DNA from: Thermoplasmata archaeon
GTDB lineage: Archaea > Thermoplasmatota > Thermoplasmata > Thermoplasmatales > Thermoplasmataceae
Reading direction: 5' to 3'
Length of the DNA stretch: 5,063 bases
Assembly (NCBI GenBank): GCA_021790415.1
Contig: JAJYDZ010000171.1
Location: forward strand, 1-5,063
The notes beneath the pieces were generated by a model. The model was not told where the DNA came from. It saw only the letters and a program-made list of their open reading frames with translations, and searched no databases. Shown piece after piece: positions 1-5,063 of this stretch. Each line of letters opens with the position of its first letter. The first letter of the stretch is position 1. Made by a program: the position numbers and the translations under genes.

Positions 1-23
1 TTTTTACCATTTTTTAATTTTTT

Positions 24-590
24 CTAATTTCTCAATATTTTTGTAACTTCTAAAAATACATTATTGAATATGTCAAGTCTTTTCATATCACGAAGAACGG
101 CAGCGGGATGAAATTGTGGGAAAATTAAAGTACCATTCCATTCAAATTTTTTGCCTATCATTTCTGAAATATTTCCATATTTGGTCCCAGTTATGAGACT
201 AAGTGCAGTTAAAGATGTGTTGCCCAGCGCGATTATAACCTTAGGTCTTAAAAGTTGTATTTCAGACTTAAGGTATTCATTACAAATTTTCATGCTTTCT
301 CTCTTGGGTTTCTCATTATTAGGTGGCCTGCATTTAACCGAGTTAGTAATGTAAAAGGCATGTTCCGTAATACTCGTATCAGCCAGTGATTTTCTAAGTA
401 AATTTCCACTTCTGCCGGAGAAAGGGATGCCATTTTCATCTTCACTTCTGCCTGGGGCCTCCCCAATAAGAAATACTTCTGGTGCCAATGAACCAATTCC
501 GCAAACAGCATTCTTTCTATTTTCATGGAGGATACATTTTGTGCAGTTCCTAATAATACTATTCATATTTTCTAAGTCGTCATACACCAT
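24..590 (-). CDS. Family 4 uracil-DNA glycosylase (UDGa, [4Fe-4S])
   Basis: The product (188 aa) should remove uracil from DNA after cytosine deamination or dUMP incorporation, the first step of base excision repair. Visible motifs are GEAPG at residues 43-47 (the Glu separates family 4 from family 5), E50-D51, PFSGRSG at 56-62, TNSVKCRPP at 82-90 with N83, and the uracil-pocket motif HPAA at 161-164 (H161). Four cysteines, C16 and C19 (CTKC), C87 and C103, have the spacing of the family's iron-sulfur cluster. C30 is an extra Cys where relatives usually carry Pro. Length is normal or slightly short for the family (about 190-220 aa). The ATG at 590 is preferred over Met9 because residues 1-15 match the usual helix before the first Cys pair. 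The start lies inside the last codons of the upstream transporter gene (11-bp overlap, different frame), so the two are probably co-transcribed and translationally coupled. Only a weak GTGA lies just before the ATG. Stop is TAG at 24-26. Confidence 0.95.
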   Translation of the reverse strand: MVYDDLENMNSIIRNCTKCILHENRKNAVCGIGSLAPEVFLIGEAPGRSEDENGIPFSGRSGNLLRKSLADTSITEHAFYITNSVKCRPPNNEKPKRESMKICNEYLKSEIQLLRPKVIIALGNTSLTALSLITGTKYGNISEMIGKKFEWNGTLIFPQFHPAAVLRDMKRLDIFNNVFLEVTKILRN

Positions 591-1464
591 TTTTCACACT
601 CTTATTCTTAATCCCAGCTGAGAAAAAAGTTCCTATGGATATTAGGATCAAACCTATAATTTCAATTAAACTTAAGAGTTGATTAAGTATCAAAAAGCTG
701 AAAAATACAGATATAGCTGGAACAACAAAGAGGAGTGATGATATTTTGGCAACAGAATAATCCCTGTTAAGGTGGAGGAATACATAATATGCAAAGGCAG
801 TACCTGGAATACCTATCAATGCCGCAAGAGTCAGTGATAATAAGGATGGGTTTACAATTTCGTTCACCTCGCCGGATAAAAGTGCTATGAGGAGTGTAAT
901 AGGCAATGCAAAGACAAACTGGTAAAGATTTACTGTCTCCTTGTTCTCAAAAGTTATGAATTTTTTGAAAAAAACAGTGCCAACGCTCCATGAAGTTGCG
1001 CCAAGTAGAGCCAGAACTGGTCCATAAAAAGAATTAACTCCCAAATGGTAGGAAAATACGACAAGCATTCCAGTGAATCCCAGGACTATCCCAATAACAA
1101 TGCTAGATCTCACCTTTTCCTGAAGTAATGATATTGACAAAACAGTTGATATTATGGGATATGTGTAAATAATAACTGAAGTCAGTGGAGCAGACATAAA
1201 GTTTTCTGAATAAAACCAAAGTTCCATGAAGAGGACAACGTTGAACAATGACAATACGAAGACCTTTAAAGCCGTTTTTCTGGAAATTCTAAATTCTATC
1301 TTATTCCAAAACAGTATTAAGGAAAACCCAGAGGCAAACAATACTCTGAAAAACAGAAGAACGGTTGGAGTCTCATAGGCCAACGCAATCTTGACAAGTG
1401 GATAATTTAAGGCCCAGAATGAGGCCATAACTATGAACATCAAAGGATCTAATTTCTTTGACAA
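580..1464 (-). CDS. EamA-domain (DMT superfamily) transporter
   Basis: The product (294 aa) is a drug/metabolite-transporter superfamily membrane protein with ten predicted transmembrane helices, near residues 9-27, 32-52, 65-84, 90-112, 121-138, 146-166, 178-197, 208-231, 238-260 and 264-284. They form the two tandem EamA repeats typical of the family (about 8-137 and 147-283). The FWALNYPLVKIAL segment around W17 corresponds to the family's N-terminal helix. The Glu after helix 4 of repeat 1 is present (LLQEK, E116), but the matching position of repeat 2 reads LILNQLL without the usual acidic residue. The substrate cannot be predicted; relatives export amino acids, nucleosides or other metabolites. 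The start is uncertain: TTG at 1464 gives a Lys-rich N-terminus (K3, K4) suited to the positive-inside rule, while ATG at 1440 (Met9) would leave helix 1 with no cytoplasmic leader. An in-frame TAA three codons upstream excludes longer versions. It leads a unit with the UDG gene. Confidence 0.9.
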   Translation of the reverse strand: MSKKLDPLMFIVMASFWALNYPLVKIALAYETPTVLLFFRVLFASGFSLILFWNKIEFRISRKTALKVFVLSLFNVVLFMELWFYSENFMSAPLTSVIIYTYPIISTVLSISLLQEKVRSSIVIGIVLGFTGMLVVFSYHLGVNSFYGPVLALLGATSWSVGTVFFKKFITFENKETVNLYQFVFALPITLLIALLSGEVNEIVNPSLLSLTLAALIGIPGTAFAYYVFLHLNRDYSVAKISSLLFVVPAISVFFSFLILNQLLSLIEIIGLILISIGTFFSAGIKNKSVKNGV

Positions 1465-1468
1465 TAAA

Positions 1469-1487
1469 GGTTAATCTAACCGGGTTA
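1469..1487. repeat. Overlapping GGTTA/TAACC dyads (candidate operator)
   Basis: Three 5-bp units sit in 19 bp: GGTTA at 1469-1473, TAACC at 1477-1481 and GGTTA at 1483-1487. The first two form a perfect dyad with a 3-bp centre, and the last two form a perfect dyad with a 1-bp centre. The cluster covers the downstream half of the proposed TATA box and extends to within 5 bp of the TTG start, where a bound protein would block the basal machinery or polymerase. The repeats are seen directly; the operator role is inference. Confidence 0.4.
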
Positions 1488-1491
1488 TAGA
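1484..1491 (-). promoter_or_regulatory. Candidate TATA box for the transporter-UDG unit
   Basis: TCTATAAC reads on the minus strand, centred about 23.5 bp before the TTG at 1464 and about 47 bp before the ATG at 1440. The archaeal TATA-to-start-site distance (about 22-27 bp) puts transcription initiation near 1462. The transcript would therefore be either essentially leaderless for the TTG or carry a leader of roughly 22 nt before the ATG. No Shine-Dalgarno sequence precedes either codon. The downstream half of the box overlaps a dyad repeat. Confidence 0.45.
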
Positions 1492-1538
1492 ACATTGTTG
1501 AATCTTGTAAAACATTTTAGATCAATGATAAAAATATC

Positions 1539-1546
1539 AATATAAG
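1539..1546 (+). promoter_or_regulatory. TATA box for the DP1 gene, leaderless transcript predicted
   Basis: AATATAAG is centred 25.5 bp ahead of the ATG at 1568, the spacing that puts the transcription start at the A of the start codon. It is preceded by an A-rich stretch (1530-1536) where the TFB-recognition element would lie. A short GATA-AAAA-TATC dyad (1527-1538) abuts it. No Shine-Dalgarno sequence occurs before the ATG, and the nearby ATG at 1563 is followed at once by TAA, so a leaderless mRNA starting at 1568 is the simplest reading. Confidence 0.6.
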
Positions 1547-1567
1547 ATAGTAACAAATTATCATGTA

Positions 1568-2977
1568 ATGATAAATCCAAGAGCCTTTAATAACAAGGAG
1601 GGTGTACTTGAATTTTTCCAATCCAAGGGAATTCTTGTTTCACCCGGGGCTCTAGAATCCATAATGGAAAAGGGCATGGGGTCTCTCGTAACGCGCCTTC
1701 TATCTCCTGAAATAATCTCCTCTGGATATATTAGTGAGGGCGATGTTATTAAACTCATAAGGGGTGACATTGCACCTGATAAGGAGATTAAGGAAATCAA
1801 TTTTGACGATATCAGAACAGGCAGCTCAATAGACGACTTCCAGAAATTATTCAGAAGCAGATATGATAAACTTAAGAAAATAATCTTGACGAGCAGCAAA
1901 ATCCGTTCTGCTTCAGATATTAAGAATGCGAAGAGATCTGGAGGTTATGTTAAAATTGTTGGTATGGTAACTGACATATCCGAAACAAAGAATGGTCATA
2001 AGAGATTGATCCTCGAGGATCTGGATGAAAGCATAGAAGCCATCATAATGAAGGATAATCCGGTTAAAAAAGAGTTAATTCTCAATGATGAGGTTATAGG
2101 GGTTATGGGTTCAGTATCAACAACAGGAAAGAGCCCTGCTATTTTTGTCAAGGAGATAATCAGACCTGACATTCCCGATCGGGCAATACAAAGTACAGGA
2201 AAGGAGCCCATTTATGTTGCCTCCATATCAGATATACACGTTGGAAGTAAGACTTTTCTTAAGGATGGATTCAGAAAAATGATTTCGTGGATTAATTCAT
2301 CTGACGAGGATGCACAGAGGCTGAAATATCTCATTCTCTCCGGGGATGTTGTTGACGGTATCGGGGTGTATCCGGGTCAGGATAAAGACCTTGAATACCT
2401 TAATCCAATAGATCAATATTCGATCCTTTCTGATTATCTGAGAGAAATCCCTGAAGATGTTCATGTCTATGTAATGCCGGGAAACCATGATACTGTAAGG
2501 CTGGCCGAACCACAGCCACTATTTTCAAACGCGGTGAGGGGTCTGTTTCCAAAAAATATAAAATTTCTACCAAATCCATATTCACTTACGCTTGAAGACA
2601 AGAAAGTGATGATTTATCATGGAATGTCTCTGAATGATATGGTCGAACTTGTACCGGGTGCAAATTTTGAGTCAATTGGCGGTGCCATTGAGGCGATTCT
2701 CCAGAGAAGGCATCTTTCTCCGGTATACGGTGGAAAAACGCCCATAATACCATCTGATACAGATTACCATGTAATTGAAGAGGTACCAGATATTTTCATA
2801 ACAGGCCACATACATTCCCATTACGTGGGCAATTACAAGGGGGTAAGATACGTTAACTCATCAACATGGCAATCGCAGACTGATTATCAGAAAATGATGA
2901 ATTTTGCCCCTGATCCTTGTATCATGACGATGTTTGATCTCAATTCTGCAAGTATAATCAATAAAAAATTTATCTGA
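1568..2977 (+). CDS. polB: DNA polymerase D small subunit DP1 (3'-5' exonuclease)
   Basis: The product (469 aa) is the small subunit of the archaeal replicative D-family polymerase, which pairs with the large catalytic subunit DP2 (not in this window) and supplies proofreading. Residues 1-65 look like the small helical N-terminal domain, about 125-200 like the OB fold (GGYVKIVGMVTDISET onward), and about 215-455 like the calcineurin/Mre11-type phosphoesterase. All metal-binding motifs are present: SDIH (D222, H224), SGDVVDG (D260), PGNHD (N306, H307), YHG (H351) and TGHIH (H414, H416). The exonuclease should therefore be active, unlike the degenerate eukaryotic B-subunits. It is shorter than the 600-plus-aa Pyrococcus DP1, mostly through a short linker between the N-terminal and OB domains. 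The ATG at 1568 is chosen because the TATA box lies 25.5 bp upstream and no earlier in-frame start is usable. It is divergent from the transporter and convergent, 10 bp apart, with the next gene. Stop is TGA at 2975-2977. Confidence 0.97.
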   Translation: MINPRAFNNKEGVLEFFQSKGILVSPGALESIMEKGMGSLVTRLLSPEIISSGYISEGDVIKLIRGDIAPDKEIKEINFDDIRTGSSIDDFQKLFRSRYDKLKKIILTSSKIRSASDIKNAKRSGGYVKIVGMVTDISETKNGHKRLILEDLDESIEAIIMKDNPVKKELILNDEVIGVMGSVSTTGKSPAIFVKEIIRPDIPDRAIQSTGKEPIYVASISDIHVGSKTFLKDGFRKMISWINSSDEDAQRLKYLILSGDVVDGIGVYPGQDKDLEYLNPIDQYSILSDYLREIPEDVHVYVMPGNHDTVRLAEPQPLFSNAVRGLFPKNIKFLPNPYSLTLEDKKVMIYHGMSLNDMVELVPGANFESIGGAIEAILQRRHLSPVYGGKTPIIPSDTDYHVIEEVPDIFITGHIHSHYVGNYKGVRYVNSSTWQSQTDYQKMMNFAPDPCIMTMFDLNSASIINKKFI

Positions 2978-2986
2978 TCCAAAAAA
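2963..2986 (-). terminator. Oligo-T termination tracts for the 113-aa gene
   Basis: On the minus strand, T6 at 2986-2981 begins one base after the stop codon of the 113-aa gene, and a second T6 lies at 2968-2963. Archaeal RNA polymerase terminates at oligo-T runs without a required hairpin, so these fit as terminators, although the second lies inside the last codons of the DP1 gene. No comparable T-run follows DP1 on its own strand until T5 at 3022-3026, inside the convergent gene. Confidence 0.45.
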
Positions 2987-2987
2987 C

Positions 2988-3329
2988 CTAAAGGGTTCTA
3001 AGGATTATTTCCTGTATCTCCTTTTTGAAAGTTTCCATTATGTCTTTTACCGCTTCATCCTTAATGGATTCTGGTGCAGTTATTAAACCAATCTTGGCAG
3101 TTATTTTAGCCATTTTAGCCACAGAATCATACTCCTTTACCTTGGATTCAAAATATTCCTGCATCATTTCGGCTATATCACTCTTGAGTTTTGGATCATC
3201 ATTGATTTTTCTCCTTATCAGTTCTTTGACAAGGTCTTTGATTATTTCCCTGATTGCCTCCATGAACATGTCTTCAGAGGGCATCGCTTTAAGGAAACCG
3301 CGTATGTATTTGTCTATGTCTTCCTGCAT
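2988..3329 (-). CDS. Uncharacterised small charged helical protein
   Basis: I do not recognise this 113-aa protein. It is rich in Lys, Glu, Asp, Ile and Met, has no Cys, Trp or His and only three Gly/Pro-rich breaks (near 15-17, 44-46 and 81-86), so it should fold as three or four amphipathic helices, about 1-15, 18-42, 46-80 and 86-112. There is no signal peptide or clear membrane segment; residues 70-84 are the most hydrophobic part. It was chosen over the overlapping plus-strand frame at 3025-3357 because it has a normal soluble-protein composition, whereas the opposite frame is a Ser/Leu/Ile-rich mirror. Its ATG at 3329 has a TATA box (3351-3358) exactly 25.5 bp upstream, the same geometry as DP1, and T-runs follow its TAG stop. 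It is convergent with DP1 and divergent from the formate ligase gene, so it is a single-gene unit. A cytoplasmic structural or binding role is possible, but no function can be assigned. Confidence 0.75.
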   Translation of the reverse strand: MQEDIDKYIRGFLKAMPSEDMFMEAIREIIKDLVKELIRRKINDDPKLKSDIAEMMQEYFESKVKEYDSVAKMAKITAKIGLITAPESIKDEAVKDIMETFKKEIQEIILRTL

Positions 3330-3350
3330 AGTTGTCTTAACGAATTGGCA

Positions 3351-3358
3351 TAAATAAA
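3351..3358 (-). promoter_or_regulatory. TATA box for the 113-aa gene, leaderless
   Basis: TTTATTTA on the minus strand is centred 25.5 bp before the ATG at 3329. The distance predicts transcription starting at or next to the start codon. There is no Shine-Dalgarno sequence in the intervening bases. The promoter supports the minus-strand reading of this locus. Confidence 0.55.
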
Positions 3359-3369
3359 GCTTGACATTC

Positions 3370-3410
3370 GGAACCTTATTGTTTAAGCAGCACGTTTAAA
3401 TGGGTTCCCA
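3370..3410. repeat. Nested repeats around the fhs promoter (candidate operator)
   Basis: GGAACC at 3370-3375 is mirrored by GGTTCC at 3403-3408. Between them GTTTAA occurs twice in direct orientation (3381-3386 and 3394-3399), the second copy being part of the proposed TATA box. A further tight dyad, TGGG-TT-CCCA, occupies 3401-3410 immediately downstream of the TATA box. The repeats are seen; regulatory use is inferred, and short repeats like these can arise by chance. Confidence 0.3.
3394..3401 (+). promoter_or_regulatory. Candidate TATA box for fhs
   Basis: GTTTAAAT is centred 34.5 bp before the ATG at 3432, placing the transcription start near 3423 and leaving a leader of only about 9 nt. 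The leader has no Shine-Dalgarno sequence. A second AT-rich element (TTATTATAG, 3413-3421) is too close to the ATG to act as TATA box unless translation starts at the internal ATG at 3450. Confidence 0.45.
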
Positions 3411-3431
3411 CGCTTATTATAGTGATATTAT

Positions 3432-5063
3432 ATGAATCCTGAAAATTTAATGGAAATAGAAAATGTGGCATCGCAAATAGGAATTTCAAGGGATGACCTC
3501 GAGCCATATGGAAGGTATATGGCCAAAGTTAATTTTATGAAGTCAGACAACAAACGGCCTAAGGGAAAGCTTGTTCTAGTAACTGCAATGACCCCAACTA
3601 AATATGGCGAAGGTAAAACAACTACTGTAATCGGCATATCTCAAGCCCTTCACAGCATGGGTCAAAGGGTAAGCATTTCAATACGTGAACCATCAATGGG
3701 ACCTTGTTTTGGTGTGAAGGGAGGAGCAACTGGAGGAGGAAAAGCCACCGTGGAGCCATCAGACAGGATTAATCTGCTTTTTACCGGGGATTTCCCTGCA
3801 ATATCAGCGGCACACAATCTTTTGTCTGCACTTATAAACAATCATATCTTTCATGGAAATCAATTAAAAATCAACCCGGAAAAGATAGTTTTTCCAAGGA
3901 CAATAGACATGAATGACCGATCATTACGCAATATAATTGTTGGTGTTTCTCAAGGGGAAGGAGGAATTCTTGCCAGAGATAGTTTTGTCATAACTCCAGC
4001 ATCAGAAATAATGGCAATTGTTGGTTTATCAGAAAGTTATAATGACTTAAAAAAGCGCCTCACCAATATTCTGGTTGGTTATACATTCGACAATAAACCG
4101 GTATATTCTGGAGATCTGAAAGCAGAGGGGGCAATGGCTGCAATCCTCGTAGATGCTCTAAAACCTAATCTGGTCCAGGCAAAGGGAGGAGTTCCTGCAT
4201 TCATTCACACCGGACCATTTGGAAATATTGCCCATGGAACATCCAGTCTTATTGCAGCTAGGGTAGCTCTTGCAACCAGTGATATTGTCTTAACAGAAGC
4301 AGGTTTTGGTTCTGATCTCGGTGCAGAAAAATTCATGAATCTAGTGTCAAGGGTAGGAAACATTCCAATAAGCGCAGTTATTATCGTTGCCACAATAAGA
4401 GCAATAAAACTTCATGGAGGCAATGACAGGGCTGATGTGGAAGATGTAGATGCAATTAAGATGGGCTTTAACAATCTTCTATTCCATGTGGAAAACATCA
4501 GAAAATTTGGTTTTGATCCAATAGTTGCACTGAATCGATTTCCAGATGATACAGAAAAAGAAATTACTGAGGTCGAATCACTTTTGAAGAATAATTCAAT
4601 TGCATACGGTTTGTCGGAGGTATATGAAAAGGGAGCCGATGGAGGTAAAGAACTGGCCCAGTTATTGATGAACAGATTACCCAAAGATCCAATTTCCGTA
4701 AAATACACTTATAATATGGAACAATCACTAACAGAGAAAATAGAGAGCATTGGCAGGGAAATATATGGTGCAAAGAATGTGATTTACACAAAGACAGCAC
4801 AGAACAATATAAAGAAGATTGAAAAACTTGGTTATGGCCATTTACCAATATGCATGGCAAAAACACAATATTCCATATCTGATGATCCATTGAAACTCAA
4901 TGCACCTGAAGGATTTTCAATTACGGTTACCTCTGTAGCACTGTCCTCCGGAGCCGGATTTGTCGTAGTTTACCTTGGAAATGTTATGACAATGCCAGGT
5001 CTTCCAAAGGAACCTGCATCAGACGGCATGGATATTACGGAAAATGGCATAATTACAGGGCTC
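3432..5063 (+). CDS. fhs: Formate-tetrahydrofolate ligase (3' end cut by window)
   Basis: This enzyme makes 10-formyl-tetrahydrofolate from formate, ATP and tetrahydrofolate, feeding purine synthesis and one-carbon metabolism in the cytoplasm. The frame is open for 544 codons with no stop or frameshift. Family landmarks run in order: P-loop GEGKTTT (59-65), IREPSMGPCFGVKGGATGGG (84-103), FTGD (117-120), AAHNLL (126-131), DMNDRSLRN (159-167), KPNLVQ (244-249), GPFGNIAHG (261-269), EAGFGSDLGAEKF (289-301), LHGG (327-330), NRFPDDTE (368-375), MAKTQYS (475-481) and MTMPGLP (519-525). It ends at ITGL, one residue before the usual C-terminal GLF, so probably only Phe and the stop are missing. Compared with the Moorella enzyme as I remember it, the GGGY loop has Lys (K104), the His after FTGD-x is Pro (P122), and the Trp of SEVWAKGG is Tyr (Y398). 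The ATG at 3432 gives the expected N-terminal helix; ATG at 3450 is an alternative. The gene is divergent from the 113-aa gene. Confidence 0.96.
   Translation, partial: MNPENLMEIENVASQIGISRDDLEPYGRYMAKVNFMKSDNKRPKGKLVLVTAMTPTKYGEGKTTTVIGISQALHSMGQRVSISIREPSMGPCFGVKGGATGGGKATVEPSDRINLLFTGDFPAISAAHNLLSALINNHIFHGNQLKINPEKIVFPRTIDMNDRSLRNIIVGVSQGEGGILARDSFVITPASEIMAIVGLSESYNDLKKRLTNILVGYTFDNKPVYSGDLKAEGAMAAILVDALKPNLVQAKGGVPAFIHTGPFGNIAHGTSSLIAARVALATSDIVLTEAGFGSDLGAEKFMNLVSRVGNIPISAVIIVATIRAIKLHGGNDRADVEDVDAIKMGFNNLLFHVENIRKFGFDPIVALNRFPDDTEKEITEVESLLKNNSIAYGLSEVYEKGADGGKELAQLLMNRLPKDPISVKYTYNMEQSLTEKIESIGREIYGAKNVIYTKTAQNNIKKIEKLGYGHLPICMAKTQYSISDDPLKLNAPEGFSITVTSVALSSGAGFVVVYLGNVMTMPGLPKEPASDGMDITENGIITGL

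Noticed and set aside
1..23. Oligo-T runs that look like a terminator after UDG, and an ATG on the minus strand at 10-8
   Set aside because: UDG is on the minus strand, where this stretch reads as oligo-A, so it cannot terminate that transcript. The ATG could begin another gene of the unit, but only three codons (M-V-K) are visible and there is no ribosome-binding site, so it is not supportable.
1597..1606. GGAGGGTG, a strong Shine-Dalgarno-like match
   Set aside because: It lies within the DP1 coding sequence and is followed by no suitably spaced start of a believable frame. The codons AAG-GAG-GGT encode Lys-Glu-Gly of DP1.
1561..1899. 112-aa minus-strand frame opposite the start of DP1, and similar antisense frames in fhs and UDG
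   Set aside because: They mirror well-supported conserved genes, show no family motifs and have no promoters; they are shadows of the real coding strands.
2985..2997. AACC-TAAAG-GGTT hairpin between DP1 and the convergent gene
   Set aside because: The 4-bp stem is too short to be a meaningful terminator and has no adjoining T-run on the DP1 strand.
3025..3357. 110-aa plus-strand open frame opposite the 113-aa gene
   Set aside because: It is Ser/Leu/Ile-rich with the look of an antisense mirror of a charged helical protein, has no promoter or family motif, and the minus-strand frame has a correctly spaced TATA box and terminator-like T-runs.
1..5063. A hidden defence system, CRISPR array, mobile element or RNA gene
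   Set aside because: No regular long repeats, transposase or integrase motifs, tRNA cloverleaf or rRNA-like sequence were seen. All major open frames are housekeeping genes, and both intergenic gaps are near 100 bp.

Overview
The window looks like chromosomal DNA from a euryarchaeon, most likely of the Thermoplasmata (Thermoplasma/Ferroplasma/Picrophilus-like). The strongest evidence is a complete small subunit (DP1) of the archaeal D-family DNA polymerase, a family-4 [4Fe-4S] uracil-DNA glycosylase, and archaeal TATA boxes about 25 bp ahead of start codons that have no Shine-Dalgarno sequence (leaderless transcription). The DNA is AT-rich and uses many ATA and AGA/AGG codons. A formate-tetrahydrofolate ligase, a bacterial-type enzyme found in only some archaea including Thermoplasmatales, fits this placement. 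Genus and species cannot be fixed from the sequence.

Layout: (1) 24-1464, minus strand: a two-gene unit of an EamA/DMT-family membrane transporter followed by the uracil-DNA glycosylase, overlapping by 11 bp. (2) 1465-1567: a 103-bp divergent control region with a TATA box for each direction and a cluster of GGTTA/TAACC dyads on the transporter side. (3) 1568-2977, plus strand: DP1, with every metallophosphoesterase motif of its 3'-5' exonuclease intact. (4) 2988-3329, minus strand: a 113-aa, helical, charged protein of unknown function, convergent with DP1 and only 10 bp away, with oligo-T tracts after its stop. (5) 3330-3431: a second divergent control region. (6) 3432-5063, plus strand: formate-tetrahydrofolate ligase, running off the window end and probably missing only its last residue and stop codon.

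The genes are ordinary housekeeping functions: replication/proofreading (DP1), repair of deaminated cytosine (UDG), one-carbon metabolism (Fhs) and transport. UDG and DP1 are both DNA-maintenance genes on either side of the transporter, but they lie in divergent transcription units and nothing shows that they are co-regulated. I found no mobile element, CRISPR array, tRNA/rRNA or defence system. No stretch over 300 bp lacks a gene. The most worthwhile second looks are the two dyad-bearing promoters, the uncertain start of the transporter, the uncharacterised 113-aa protein, and the substitutions in the Fhs active-site loops.
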